64,000 bases of DNA from Prochilodus magdalenae (GCA_024036415.1 JAMWET010002891.1:472001-536000), one strand, 5' to 3'. Shown: positions 39,655-51,985, counted from the first letter of the stretch. Notes: generated from the sequence alone by a model not told the origin. A program made the numbers and translations.

Positions 39655-39894
39655 GTTCCCGGGACGTACACAGCGATTTTGCCGTGCTACAGAAAACATC
39701 GATTTGTAAATTAAGTCGATTTTCTACGTGCATATTGCAACATGTCTTTCAGGTAGTTTGTATGAGTTATAGATCAGCGGAAGTGTTCTAACTAAAGGTC
39801 ACAGTTCACAATCGCACTCCGGAAGCACATTTGGTCCTAACGTAAACAGATTCGGGACCGCTGCTTTTAGTGGCGTTTTCATTAAGATACAATC
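39655..39894. promoter_or_regulatory. Bidirectional promoter region of scrn3 and cir1
   Basis: On the minus strand AAC|GTAAGT at 39655/39654 is a strong donor for the scrn3 noncoding exon, and cir1 begins translation on the plus strand at 39895. Both transcription starts must therefore fall within about 240 bases, a head-to-head arrangement. No TATA box is obvious. The exact starts cannot be read from sequence. Confidence 0.6.
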
Positions 39895-42800
39895 ATGGGG
39901 AAGTCTTTTGCGAATTTTATGTGTAAGAAGGATTTTCATCCAGCGTCAAAATCTAATATAAAGAAGGCAAGTAATGTTCGTTGGAGATTCAGAGGCAATA
40001 ATTAGATTAAATACGTCGGTTAGCTTCCCTTGACCACACATGTATTAACATAGCATATTAGCTAGCAAGCTAGTTCGCTGCTTTTGTACTTTAATTTACT
40101 AACTTGTTACATAATGGTACTTGGGTTATGCTGCGTGACATGAATTTCTGTTCTGTTCACTGAAAGAGTATTTTACGATGACATCTGGTTAGTATCGCTA
40201 GCTATTTAATACCCATTCTGGCTAATTTGCCTCATTTACGCTGCAAACTAAGCAGCTATTTCGAAATTATGTAATCTTATTACTTGGATTTACCTAAATA
40301 AAATCATTAGTTCAGTAACTACAACGTTGGTCGCGGTTAAATTAGTTGTCATTTATCTTATTCAATAATTTGCCGTTTTTAATGATCGCAAACGAGTTTA
40401 GTAATCATTCTTACGGTAAATTAAAACCATCTATCATGTGCTTCTTAGGTATGGATGGCAGAGCAGAAATTAACCTTCGAGAAGAAGAAGCAGGAGGACC
40501 TAATGCAAGCTTACCTGAAAGAGCAGGAGACCTACAACAACAGGTGAAAACATCAATTCAGAAGTACAGTAAATCACACGAGTTAGAAATACTAATATGA
40601 ATAGATTATTTTTTTGATTGGCAATTTTAAAAGGCAAACACAAAAAAAAAAAAAAAATGCATGGAATGTAGTTGCATTAGAGCTGAGAGAGGAAAAAAAG
40701 GAAGGAAAATGTGCCTGGTGATTTGGACTGAAGTAGATGGAATCTGGCTCGCTGCTTTTAGAAATGACCAACATATTCAGATCAATTTTAAATTAGACAT
40801 GCAAACAATCTAAAGATTTAATAACTGATGAAACATTATGGCTCATTTTGGTGCATATCAGAGATTCTCTCTTGACAAGTATTTCTTTATTTGTTGTAAT
40901 CTCTTGGGTATGTCCAATAGGAGAGTGTTATAGAGACAAGGTGTCTAAATATACCCTTGTGGTTTTTTTTTTTTCTTTGTGCGCCTTCTGTACAACCTTT
41001 TGTTTAATAGCAGAAAAAAAAACACAAGACATTTGCAGGTGTAGATGTCAGGTGTAGAGGTGTAATGTAGCCAAAAGTTTCAGTTAGTCCTGTGAGTGAG
41101 GTGTTTTTTCATTTTTCTTCATACATACAATAAAATTGCATATGAATTTTTCACCAGGTGTACTGCCCTTTTTCCCTTCTGTCTGAACCTAGTGTTGCCA
41201 TAAGATGGCAGCAGTGTCACCTGTTTATATGATGATCTTTCTGCTTGTTGTATATCTTAGGCTGCTAATGGGGGATGATAGAGTGAAAAATGGCCTTAAT
41301 TTTATGTATGAAGCTCCTCCTGGTGCATCTAAAGGTAATTATATTCTAAACTGTTTAATTTCAGGTTTAAAACCATGAGCTTTTGTAAAGCCTTGTCCTA
41401 ATTCTTGTCTTTCTTTCTCTTTTTTTTTCACCTGCTGACTGAAATTGAGAAGAAGAGACCAAAGAGGTTATTTATTTTGTTAAGATCATCAAGTATAATT
41501 ATGTATGTATTAAGTGTAACGTTTTTAAACAGTTTTTTAACCTCTGTTTAATTTGGCCTTAACAGGAAGGAGAAGATGAATATAAGTTTGAGTGGCAGAA
41601 GGTTGCTCCTCGTGAGAAGTAAGTACTGCTATTTGTTGTGCAAGTTGAATTGAATGTAAACTTGTTTTCATGCCTCTCTCATCTCTCCTCCTTTTTTTTT
41701 TTCCCCTTTCATTCAGATATGCAAAGGATGACATGAACATCCGAGATCAGCCTTTTGGGATCCAGGTAAAGTCTGTTTGTTTGTTTGATTGATTGATTGA
41801 TTGATCAATCTTGAATTCTCTGTGCGTTTTTAAGATGGCATTTGCATATTGGGACTCGAGCATGTATTCATTCCATGTTTTTGTTTTTTGTCCTCACACT
41901 GTGAACAAACCAGTCTGTGAATTTCTAGTGTTTATTCCTCAGGTGCGAAATGTGCGATGTATCAAGTGTCATAAGTGGGGTCACGTGAACACGGACAGAG
42001 AATGTCCTCTCTTTGGCCTGTCAGGAATCAATTCCAGCTCTATGGCAACTGAAGAAGCAGGTATTAATTATACATATAATTAACTATAAAACCTTCACCT
42101 AAGTGAAGTTTGTCTGTGTGTAGTTTCTGTATATATTTGCTAACTGATTATTTTAAATGGAAAAAATTAGTTTAAATATGAAAGCTCATACATATGGGCA
42201 TGCTATGGGCATTGGCCATCCTTGTGAATGGTCTTTGTGCTGTCTCTGTCTAGCCCTAGAAGTGTCAGTGTCACTATCTCAGCGTCTACTTAAGCATGTG
42301 TATGAGATTCACTTTCACTATCTGATACTTTTATTTGAAAAAAGTTTTTTGTGATAATTTTTGTGTGCAAACTTTTCTTGTACACTTAAACCTAATCTCT
42401 AACAAGACATTTGCACTATGTAATTTAAGTGTCCCATAGCAATTTTACCAGTTGAACAGGGGCACTTGAAATTTTGTGCAAAGAGTCACAAGTAGTGTTT
42501 TAGCCTTAGATCAGGTAGATTTAGTTTGGGCAGTCTCAGTTTCAGTGTTCCAAGATCTTCTGAACCGCTCTTAGTGCAGGAAGCAGTAGTTGTATGTGCT
42601 GAGGGCTGTAATCAAAGTGTGTAGCAGTACAGTAATGTGTTTACTGCTCCTGGGTCTGGCGCTACAGTTCTGAGACTAGCCCCCCTCCTGCGCTTCTAGA
42701 AAAATGCAATTATTGTGTATTCTGATTTGCTCTAACTGCTGCTTTGGCAGAATAATACGGTATGATTTGCCCAGTCAGGGGACGAGTGAGTTGATTTGGT

Positions 42801-44734
42801 GTCCCTTTCTGTTAACAAAGCCGGTGCTGTGCTCCCCTCTGAGGGGGATGCAGACACACATCAATGGGACTGTGAGGCTGTGTTTTGTGCTAACAGGCCC
42901 GTCGATGCACCCCTCCGAGTTAATGGCAGAGATGCGGAACAGTGGGTTTGCGCTGAAGAAATGTGTCCTTGGGAGGGACGCCACTGTTTGTGATCCAGCA
43001 CAGGTAATCTCCAGGCCCCCCCACACACACACCCTCACCCCCTCAGGCTCAAATAAGACCAATGATATCCATGCCCGGTCCTGAGTGAGAAAGAGAGAGA
43101 GTGTGATTGCAGCAAAACGGCCAATTATCAGACCGGCAGCGCACAGTGATTCCAGTCAGTGCAAGTTTAGTCAAGAGGGCAGGGTTGATGAGACTAACTG
43201 CTGAAATTATAGGTGAGCAGAGAAGCAGACACACTGCTTATTTTACAGCTTTACATAGCTTATGCTGCTCACTTTGATTTGTCCTTACATAGGCGTTCTA
43301 GTTTCTGCTTGTTGACAGCTTGTATACATCTGGTGCACATCATGTGTGTTTTGTTAAAGTTTGCAAGTTTCTTAGGCGTGTTTGTGTTTATTCTGTAAGT
43401 CACAATATGATGCTCTAATGTACTACAGGAGTTTGTGGCCAGTGAGGAGGAGGAAGATCCTGAAGTTGAGTTCCTTAAATCTTTAACCACAAAGCAGAAA
43501 CAGAAACTACTCAGGTGTGTATAAAAAGCAGTCGGAGTTCATAATGAAGATTAATACATTTAGCAGCTCTTTTACAGATATACTTCTATTAAACAAAACA
43601 ACAGCAAACAACCAAGGAGCGTGGAGGTGGAATACTTTTATAAATATTTACACAGCATAGCAGATCAGTAGAAACGAAGACTGAGCTATTACAGAAATAT
43701 TAATACGTTAAATGGAGCAACCAAAAAGAGAACCAAATATACATTTTTAAAAAATATTTTCTTCTCCAAAAGACTAGAACAATCAAAAAGATATTGTTGT
43801 TGTTCTAATCTGCTCCTTCGCTTTTTAAAGAAAACTTGACCGCCTAGAGAAGAAAAAGGACAAGAAGAAGAAGAGCAAAAAGGAGAAAATGAAAAAGAAA
43901 CGTAAGCAAAAGAAAAAGACAGCTGAGAGTTCCTCAAGCAGCTCCTCAGACAGTTCCAGCAGCAGTGACTCGGATTCAGAGCACGAAAAACACAAAGCGA
44001 AGAAAGACAAGAAGAAGAAAAAGAAAAGGAAGAGAGACTCATCTAGTGATCGCAGCTCTGTTGGCGAGAGCGAGGGAAGAGGCAGAGAAAAGAACAAAGA
44101 GCCATGCAACTCAAACCGCTCTCGTAGTTCTGACGCCAAGCATAAGGAGAATAAGCACACGTGCACGCGTTCAGACGAGCAGGACAAGAGAGCAGAAAAG
44201 GGTCAGAAGTCACCACATGGAAACATCATCAGAGAGGGAGAACGTAGGAATAATGACAGAGAGAGTAGAAGTCCTCGAAGGAGAGGAGACGAAGGAGGGA
44301 AGGATAAGAAAAGACCCAGGGATGCAAACGGAACAAACAGGGAGGATGAGAAAAGCAGGAGTCTAAGTAGGGAGAGAGAGAGGGAAAGAAGGGCCAAGCG
44401 TAGGGACAGAGATAATGAAAAAGAAAAGGAAAGGAGTGTCAAAAAGAGGAGTGTGAGTAGGGACCGGGGTAGACATGAAGAAGGAAGGCATCGAAGCCAG
44501 GATGGAAATCGAGACGGTGAAGAGAGAAGGGCAAGGAGGAGCCGCAGCTTCGAAAGAAGTAGAGGAGGAAAAAAAGAAAGAAGCAGAAGTCATGAGAGAG
44601 GCAGGGAGAGGGAAAGAAGTGATAAAAGGAGGAGTGAAAGTGGGGAAAGAGAGAAGGCTGCCAAAGAAAGGCACAGGAGTCGAAGCAGAGATGATGGGAA
44701 GAGACGAGAGAAAAGCAGAGAGAGAAAACACTGA
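39895..44734 (+). CDS. cir1: Corepressor interacting with RBPJ 1 (CIR1)
   Basis: Nuclear protein that links RBPJ/CBF1 to SAP30 and histone deacetylases to repress Notch targets, and also binds splicing factors. Coding exons: 39895-39966, 40449-40543, 41261-41334, 41450-41466, 41566-41618, 41717-41765, 41943-42060, 42897-43003, 43429-43514, 43831-44734; 524 residues against about 450 in human. Start [20 protein letters not shown] is identical to the family's N-terminus. A CCHC-like zinc knuckle (C126, C129, H134, C141) follows, then the conserved [20 protein letters not shown] segment. The last exon encodes about 300 residues of Lys-, Ser- and Arg-Ser/Arg-Glu-rich low complexity (RS/RE domain), which accounts for the extra length. 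The first intron has a GC donor (AAG|GCAAGT) and exon 4 is only 17 nt; both are required to keep the frame. Confidence 0.95.
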
Positions 44735-46239
44735 AAAGTCTCTCGTCCTGCTGGCGCAGTTTAAGCCAGCCCGTGTGTGTTCCTGAGACTTTTGGACACT
44801 GTTGCCACGAGCCCACTGTAATGTTTCCCTCTCTTATAAAGCTCGCTCAGCTGTGAGACGATGTTTTGTTAAGACATTTTATTATGTGTTGTGTAAAGTT
44901 CTGGATCAATAGCAGGACAGCTTTTCTCCTGTCCCTCTGCTGTCAGTCTGCCAATAGAGGGCGGCAGACTGCTGTAGAAAAGGCGACGGAGCAGCATGTA
45001 GATGTGATGTGGAGCTCGCCAGTGTTTTTGTAAAGTTGATAAGATTGCTTACATGCTACTTGGCTGATGCGTGCCTTAGTTAGCCGTTCTGTACCGGAAA
45101 CACTGCTTTCCAGAAATTCACCTGCAGTCGATTTAAAAGGGGTCGATTCTCAAAACTCCTGAATGTTTTTATGTTGGTTTATACCGCGGGTTTTTTTTAT
45201 TGGCATGTTTTCTTTTTTTCTTCTTCCAAAATATTAGATATATGACTATTTGTATTTCTTTTAGTGTTCCAGAGATTCAGTTATCTGATCGTAAATTAAA
45301 TACACAGAAACCCACTTGAGAATCTTGCTTGTTTGTGAAACAGTACCAAGCTCTGTACTTATGCTTGTAAAGTGTGTCCACTACTCGCCGAAACACTGAT
45401 TAAAATACGCTTCCAGGTTTAACAGTAAAGCGTGGTGGTTGCTGCTGAATTTGGTCCAGGTTTTGTATTAGGTATAGAGTAACGCATCTTTCCAAATCCC
45501 CTCACAGTTCAGTCCTGCGCTTCACTGATGACCGCCCAGTTTTCACTCGACAAAACTTCGGGTTTTCTAACTGAACCCTGTACTCTGTGTTTCTGAAGTG
45601 TTAGCGGTTTTACGGGTTCTTCGTGATGTCTCGGATTTTAATGTGAGGGAAAGAAGGGCGCTTCCGGTTCTGTGACGGAAAGGAAATGCATCAGTGGAGT
45701 GCAGGTGGTTCGCTGGACTCGGTACAGCGTTTTCTCCTAGACCTGCTGCAGTTTGTACATCTAGTCTTATATTTCGTCAGACCTTCAAATTTAAGCTACT
45801 TGAATTATCACCCAAACTCTAATGGCTTTGCCAGATCGAACAATAATTGGCCATTAGGCTGAGCAGACGCGGCGCGGCGTATGAAATAGTTGTCGTTTAA
45901 GGACCATGATGTAATTTCCTACATGATGAACCCGTGAGTTTGCGCCCTGAATGTCCGAAAGAGTAGTTTACAGGACAACCAACACTAAATATTTAAAACC
46001 CTAACACTTTTAAATGCCTTATTTATTATTTTAACTTCAACGACAAGGAAATGGCCTAAACAACGGATCAGTGAACACAAGAAGACAGAGCACACACCCC
46101 CCCTGCTCTGCCGTGTAGGTCAGTGGTTTGGTGGCTGTAGAGTGGTTTTGGACGGAGTTTATAGTTTTAAATCAGTCCGAATTAAACATGTATTTTTAGC
46201 ACGATATAATACGTTAGGTCTAACTTTAGGTAGGTGGAT
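44735..46239. other. cir1 3' UTR and spacer
   Basis: Includes a candidate noncanonical poly(A) signal ATTAAA at 45295-45300 and no credible ORF. The part beyond about 45650 becomes more CpG-containing toward the next block. Confidence 0.5.
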
Positions 46240-46660
46240 TCCGTTTAAAGGCCTCTCAGTAGAACGACACGAGCCTGTCCGGTGCACGCTTGGTGCTGAT
46301 GCTGTGTCCAGAAGCGGCTCCATCCTGTGCGGGGTCTCGAGCTTGAGCGGCCTTAGCTGCAGGTCGCGCGGGCGCCGCGTCCCTTTGATCTCACTTTATT
46401 GGAGTTCTAGCACAAAGCGGCTCCCAGCACGAGCATCGCGACAGAAAAAGCTGAGTGACCCTAAAAGCCCCAACAGCTCTAAAAAAAAAAAACCCCTGTG
46501 TGTAAATCCTGGCAGCGCCGCGCTGATGAACACCGCTCAATTTGGAGTGGATCCGCCATAAACTCGCAGTGGGCTCTCCTACATTAACTTTTAAAAGGCA
46601 GCCAATCAAACCGGAGCAGGCGCCCGCTGTCTGTTAAAGAGCTTTACAAGAGAGGTGAGG
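46240..46660. promoter_or_regulatory. Orphan CpG-rich block between cir1 and sp9
   Basis: Bases about 46250-46450 are rich in CpG (GTCGCGCGGGCGCCGCGTCC and similar) compared with the AT-rich surroundings. No start of a known gene is here; sp9 and cir1 both end facing it. A good donor AGAG|GTGAGG lies at 46654/46655 on the plus strand. It could be the promoter of an unannotated noncoding transcript antisense to sp9, or a CpG island of the sp9 regulatory domain. The ORFs across it do not look like proteins. Confidence 0.4.
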
Positions 46661-47099
46661 AGCTGGTGATGTGTATTAAGCGCTGTTGGTAGCTCGGTGT
46701 ATGTGTACACGGAGTTTCATGTTTTATATTTCCTTTTATTTATCCGTTTCAGATGAACGCGAAAATAAAATATCTCGGCCAAATTTCACAGTGTCATTAA
46801 ACGATAATGGGCCGGTGTCTGTTTGTGCATTTTACGCGCGGCGTCGCCGGTACTACGGGCCACCGGCGCACAATAGGAAATGAAAATAATTTTCGTCTAT
46901 TGCCTTCTGGTCAATTTAGCGCGCTCTCCAAAAGACGCTTTTTTTCTGGTAACGAGGTTCCCATGCCGGGCTTGGCGCTACAGCCTAATTATGCCACGCT
47001 TTCCCCCCCTTCCTTACTGCTCGGACGCTGCGCTGGACAAACACAAAGGAGTCCGAGCGCATCCCTGGACCCTTTCAGCACCACGTCCACTGATATTCA

Positions 47100-47620
47100 A
47101 ATAACAGCCAGAGACCATTTGACTGCGCCGCAACAAGAGCATTCGAAATTCTCCATTAGCATATGGCTTTGCCCATTTTTATTTCTATTCAGAAGTGCCA
47201 GTCCCCCTAAAAAAGGGGGGAAAACTGTTCCCATAACACCAAATCAAGTGCAGCGCTTAGAAAGGCTAAAAGCTGCTTTACGCCTCGGCCCTCTCTTAGA
47301 TGGACGGTTCCCGTTTGACATGCAAATGTAAGCAGTTAATTTGAGCGATTAAAATAAATATTCAGGGGGCTTTGTCACCGAACCCCCCTCGGAAAACGCT
47401 CCGATAAAGAGCGCCTGAACAAATGATGGCTCGGAGATTAATTAGATATTTGATAAGACACGAATCCCTAATCGCCAATACAAGACACATGGGGCTGCGA
47501 TGTGCTCCAAGTCATAATTAATACTATTTAACAGGATTTTCATTTGGCCATAAAGCGCCTGTTCCGGGGCATTAACTATTGGTTTACCCCTCTGGGAAAG
47601 TGTACGGCAAAGGGCGCAGA
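47100..47620. promoter_or_regulatory. Candidate conserved enhancer 3' of sp9
   Basis: Repeat-free sequence with several homeodomain/POU-type sites: octamer ATGCAAAT at 47320-47327, TTAATTAG around 47438-47445, ATAATTAAT near 47514, and CCATAAAG near 47550. The style (dense AT-rich factor sites, no coding signature) is that of developmental conserved noncoding elements next to Sp8/Sp9-type genes. Conservation itself cannot be seen here. Confidence 0.35.
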
Positions 47621-48547
47621 GCTGCACATTTGATTTCTACTGTTTACAAATGAACACACGTTATTTCCGCTTTTCTCCTCAGAATAAAGACCAGAAAAGA
47701 CCCGGTAGATTTGAAGACCCGAGCGAGACATTCCAGAAAGAACCGCAGTTTCCTCAAAACAAAAAACATTCCCAACAAATACAAACCATTACTACGGCAC
47801 GTCTTCCAAACAACAACAACAATAAAAACTTTTCGATTTTAAATCCCTTTAATTACAAAATGAAAGCCTTATACGCGAGACTTTATACAATTAAACATTT
47901 ATATATTTTTAGCAAGGTAAAGAAAGGAGTAACTGAATTTAAATAGCTGTGTTACATACATACTGACATCCACAAAGTGCGTCGAAAGTAAAGAAAACTC
48001 CCTGAATTTCAGGATCCACCACAAAACAGTCAGAGGGGACATTTACAGGGGAGGGGAGGAAAATAACCATGGTGTTTGTGGGTGTATCTACACAGTTCAG
48101 CTCAGCTCGCAGTTTTTCCAGCCCTGTTCAGTCGGGGTCACTGTTTTGCGCACCGATCCAAAGCAAAGATATTCAGACCTCCCTTCGCCTACATTTTAAA
48201 CGATCGATCGTCCTGCAACGTGTCGATACAGTATAGAAATAACCACGCTTAGGCTTCAATATGTATGTCCCACCTCATGAGCTGGGATTACCAAATAAAA
48301 ACGTTGGTTTTCTCTATCAAAAAACCCTAAACAGACCGGCTCCAGAACAGCTCGTGAAACTTAAAATAAAAGAAAGAAAATAAATGAAGAAGGAAAAGAA
48401 AGAAATGAAAAGATCAAATAAAGAAAGGGGAAAACGCCTAAGCCGTCGTCAGAACAGTTTGTGAACTCCTGACCCGTTTCCTTCTCCCGTGTCTTTTAGT
48501 CATAGCCTAGAAGTCGTGCTTTTGGCCAGCTGTGTTGTGACTGTCAG

Positions 48548-50317
48548 TCAGGACTCATGGTGAGGGGACTGCTGCTCTTTGACCGTGACCCGCGGGTTCA
48601 CCGCCTCTAAGATCAGTTCCGGCGACTCGGACCTGGGTGTCTCCAGGTTGCTGGTGTCGGTGTCGCTGTCGCTGCCCTTTTTGCCGCCACCCCCGGCCGT
48701 GTGTGTCTTAATGTGCTTGCTGAGGTGGTCGCTGCGCATGAAACGCTTGTTGCACACGGGGCACGCGAAGCGCTTCTCGCCCGTGTGCGTGCGCAGGTGC
48801 CGTTGCAGCTCGTCGGAGCGCGTGAAGCGCTTGCCGCAGAAAAGCCAGTTGCACACGAAGGGCCTCTCGCCAGTGTGCCAGCGCAGGTGCGCCTTGAGGT
48901 GCGACGTTTTGCCGTAGACCTTGCCGCAGCCCGGGATGTGGCAGCTGTGCAGTCCTTTCCTGCGCAGGCTCGCGCCAGCCGGGCCCAGCCGCTCGGCCTC
49001 CTGACAGTTGGGGCAGTCGCACGTGGCCCGGCCCGAGTATCTCCTGGAGGAGCGCGAGGAGCTGGCGATGCTTGAGCCCGCGCCAGAGATCATGGCGTTG
49101 GCGGCGGCAGACGTGTCCGTGTAAGCGGGGATGACGGTCTTGAAGCCGTCCTGTGCCAACAGGTGCTGGCCGGTTGATAGCAGGTGCGACGCGCTCGGGC
49201 TGATGCCCGTGGAACTGAAGGCGGAGTGCGTAAGCGCGGGGAAGTCAGGGTTGTAGCCGCTCAGTTGGGAGTGGATGGCCTGCGGCGTGCCCGAATGCAG
49301 CGACGTCTGCAGCGAACCTGCAGGGTTTTGCACGTCCAGCCACGAGCCGGGGCTCGTGTGGACGTCCCACCACGAGCTCGCTCCGTTCGCCACGTCGCCG
49401 GAGATGGTGGAGTGAAAGCCGGACTTGTACCACGACTCGTAGGGGTGCGCCACACCCACGCGCGGGTACAGAGTCTCCGCGGACGTGTGCACTTTGGAGA
49501 TGAACGCCGACTGCCCCGAGTCCTGCGAGCTCACGCCCGCCGCCGTGTTGGAGAACAAACTGCTGTACTCGCTGGAGAAGGCGGACGACGTCGGGGATGT
49601 GGAGGCCAGGCAGAAGGCACTGCTGCTCGCGCCCGTCGTGGCCGGTAGTCCCGAACTGCTCCGGCTCGTGGCCACGCTGAAGCCCGGCAGGCTAGAGCCC
49701 AGGTTGCAGCTGGACGAAGATCTTTTCCACGGGTGAAATCCGCCTTTGGAGAAGGCGCTGGAGTCGGGTAGCGTGGTGAGAGGACTGGTGTTGCCGATTT
49801 TGTTGCAGGTCGCAGCCAGCATGGCTAGCGGGGTAGTCCCAAAGCGAGGCTCTTCCTGGACAACAAAACAAAGTTTGAAACTTTTTTACTACCAAATAAC
49901 ACTGTTCAGAGAGGAGAGGCGCAAGCGATTAATCGAATAATGCTTTTGTTTACAAGCCAAAGTTTAGAGATGTGTCGCGCTTTACGCGGACACTTGTGGA
50001 GCTATCGCTAATAATAACAATAAAAGTGTAAATAAATGCTCCTCACTAAGATCGAGTCCTCCCTAAATCCACAACATTCCTACAATTTGAAAATGCGACG
50101 TTATCAAACAGCAGTATTCAATCATGAAAAAGTGCTCTCGTTGCTTCTAACATTCACAGCCAGCCAGAGATCAGGCATGTGAAGTTAACACGACGGAACG
50201 ATGAAGTTTCAGGCATGATAAAGTAGCTAACGAAGAGTCAAGGGAGAAGGAAATCACGAGCTTCAGGAAGAAGAAAAAACAGCCATCTCCACTTACCCCA
50301 AGTATAGACGTAGCCAT
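48548..50317 (-). CDS. sp9: Transcription factor Sp9
   Basis: Sequence-specific GC/GT-box-binding activator; Sp9 acts with Sp8 in limb/fin ectoderm and in forebrain interneuron and striatal development. Two coding exons: 50317-50297 (only 7 codons, MATSILG) and 49855-48548, giving 442 residues. The junction reads [24 protein letters not shown], matching the family exactly, and the intron is GT-AG. An SP box ([12 protein letters not shown]) lies near residue 31, followed by a Ser/Ala/Gly-rich activation region. The Buttonhead box with CDCPNC is at about 282-296. Three C2H2 zinc fingers lie at about 312-334, 342-364 and 372-392, with TGERPF/TGEKRF linkers. The poly-Ala stretches of mammalian Sp9 are shortened, and the C-terminus is a divergent tail. 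cir1 lies tail-to-tail downstream. The GC-rich coding exon contrasts with the AT-rich spacers. Confidence 0.97.
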
Positions 50318-50640
50318 AGCCAGGGCCTTTAATGCGCTGGATGCTTCGGGACCCTGCTGCTGTTGTGCTCCAGTTTGAGTGGGACAGGGCGCTGTGCTGC
50401 TCTCCGTTTGTCCCCAGGCTCAGCTCCCCTCTCTACACAGTTGTACCCAGCGCCTTCTTTCAAGTATAGCCGGCTGCGACTCTCAGCCAATCGGAGCCGC
50501 GGATCCTGCGCGGCCAGTTCGAGCTCCACCAATAGGAGGCGCGTCCCTGACAGAAATACTAAAGTAGCGTGTCAATCAATAAACTGGGCTACCGATCCCA
50601 TCGTCAGGCACCGAGCGATCTGCTCTTTTTAGGAGCTTTA
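50318..50640 (-). promoter_or_regulatory. sp9: sp9 promoter region
   Basis: Immediately upstream of the sp9 start, a GC-rich stretch carries two CCAAT boxes read on the plus strand (CAGCCAATCGG near 50484-50494 and CACCAATAGG near 50527-50536) about 40 bases apart. No clear TATA box. The 5' UTR length is unknown. Confidence 0.5.
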
Positions 50641-51390
50641 TATTTATATATTTATGTGCATGTGGATGTCAAGGCGCAGTGCCCTTATACACACACACTA
50701 CAGCTGAGCTCATATTGGCTTTTTAATAAGCACGGCGGCCACCAGGGTAAGCGACTCGCTATTTGTCTTGTGCATGCCTTGAAATGTTTGTTGCTGACAT
50801 TCGCCTGAATCAGGCTGCTGCGTAAAGGCGCGTGCGTGCGCGCGCGTTACATGATTTAAGACAAACTGCGACGCACTGATAGTAAGTGTTCTCTAGTGAG
50901 GGTGGGAACGTAAAGCTCGAGGGTGCTCTTACGTTTTCTGTGGTGTTTGAAGTTAATTGTAAGTAGCCCGTAATGCTGTCGCCAGTCTTTGGCTGACGGT
51001 TTTGTTCTATGGGGTAAAACTAGGTAATAGTTTATCGTGGCTTTCCACCTAGCTGTAAACTGCTCCCGCCTTTAACATTCGATGGAGTCACTGTATGAGA
51101 AATCTGGGGGGAATCACTGATCTCACAACAGGTGTTAGAGGCGTGTGTGTTTGAGACAGTGTTGGAGGTGTGTGGTTGGTGTGTGTGTTGGCTGGCTGGT
51201 GCGCGCGTGCGCTCCCAGTAGCGCTCCTTTTAAATGCCTTTAGAAAAGCAGTGCGCAGAACCACTACGAAGTAAATACTGTCCCACTCACAAGCTGTCTC
51301 TGGTGTTAGACGTCGGAAATGATGTTGAGATCATTTAGAGAGAAAGAAGGAATTGATGTTATCAAGATGCCATTACATATGTTACGTATT

Positions 51391-51424
<34 letters not shown>

Positions 51425-51654
51425 GTTTAAATTAACCTTTATTTCATTTTTTCATTTTTTATGAGGTTTATGATAGTAATTATTGTTGTTATTATTATTA
51501 TATTATTACATTATTATTTGTATTATTATAATATTTTATTATTACTATTATTTTTTAAAACATCTTTTTTTTTATTATTAATATTAAGATCAGCGCATTA
51601 CACCAATATGTTCTTCTGCTTGTTAAAACATTTAAGGGTAATGGCATAATTTAA
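50641..51654. other. sp9 upstream spacer with microsatellites
   Basis: Holds GT-rich tracts (51145-51210), an (AC)n then (AT)n run near 51391-51424 and an ATT-rich stretch to about 51560. No gene seen. Confidence 0.55.
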
Positions 51655-51985
51655 CAATGGCGTGCTTTGGAGTGAATCATCATCCCTTTAAAAGTTAAAG
51701 CAATTTTCTTGAAAATGGCCTCGCCGAAAGCTGTGCATTACAGTATTCAAAATTGCCAAATAATGCTCCATTATAGAGGCTGAACGGTGCCAGGCAGCCC
51801 GGGCGCAATTTGCTCCAAAGCGCTGCGCTTTAAATCCCTCCTATGGAGAGGGGAATCTAAAACAATTTATTCAAATCCGCATGGTGGAGCCTGCAAAATC
51901 GCTTCATTTCTGCAATCACTGTAAATTGACAGGGAAACAATTAACACTATTAAATATCCGTTAGGCATAAACACATTTGAGTGAG
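51655..51985. promoter_or_regulatory. Candidate conserved noncoding element upstream of sp9 (1)
   Basis: Non-repetitive block of mixed composition with TGACAG (MEIS/TGIF type), AACAATTAAC and other AT-rich factor sites, lacking stop-free frames of note. It stands out between microsatellite-rich flanks. Inference from sequence style and the developmental-gene neighbourhood. Confidence 0.33.

Noticed and set aside
43689..44816. Several 117-125-codon Ser/Phe-rich minus-strand ORFs
   Set aside because: Antisense of the purine-rich RS/RE exon of cir1.
46142..47331. ORFs of 139 and 174 codons in the CpG-rich block
   Set aside because: High CpG lowers stop frequency; translations show no domain, and they cross candidate regulatory DNA.
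49184..49648. 154-codon Arg-rich plus-strand ORF
   Set aside because: Shadow of the GC-rich sp9 coding exon; no domain and no splice context.
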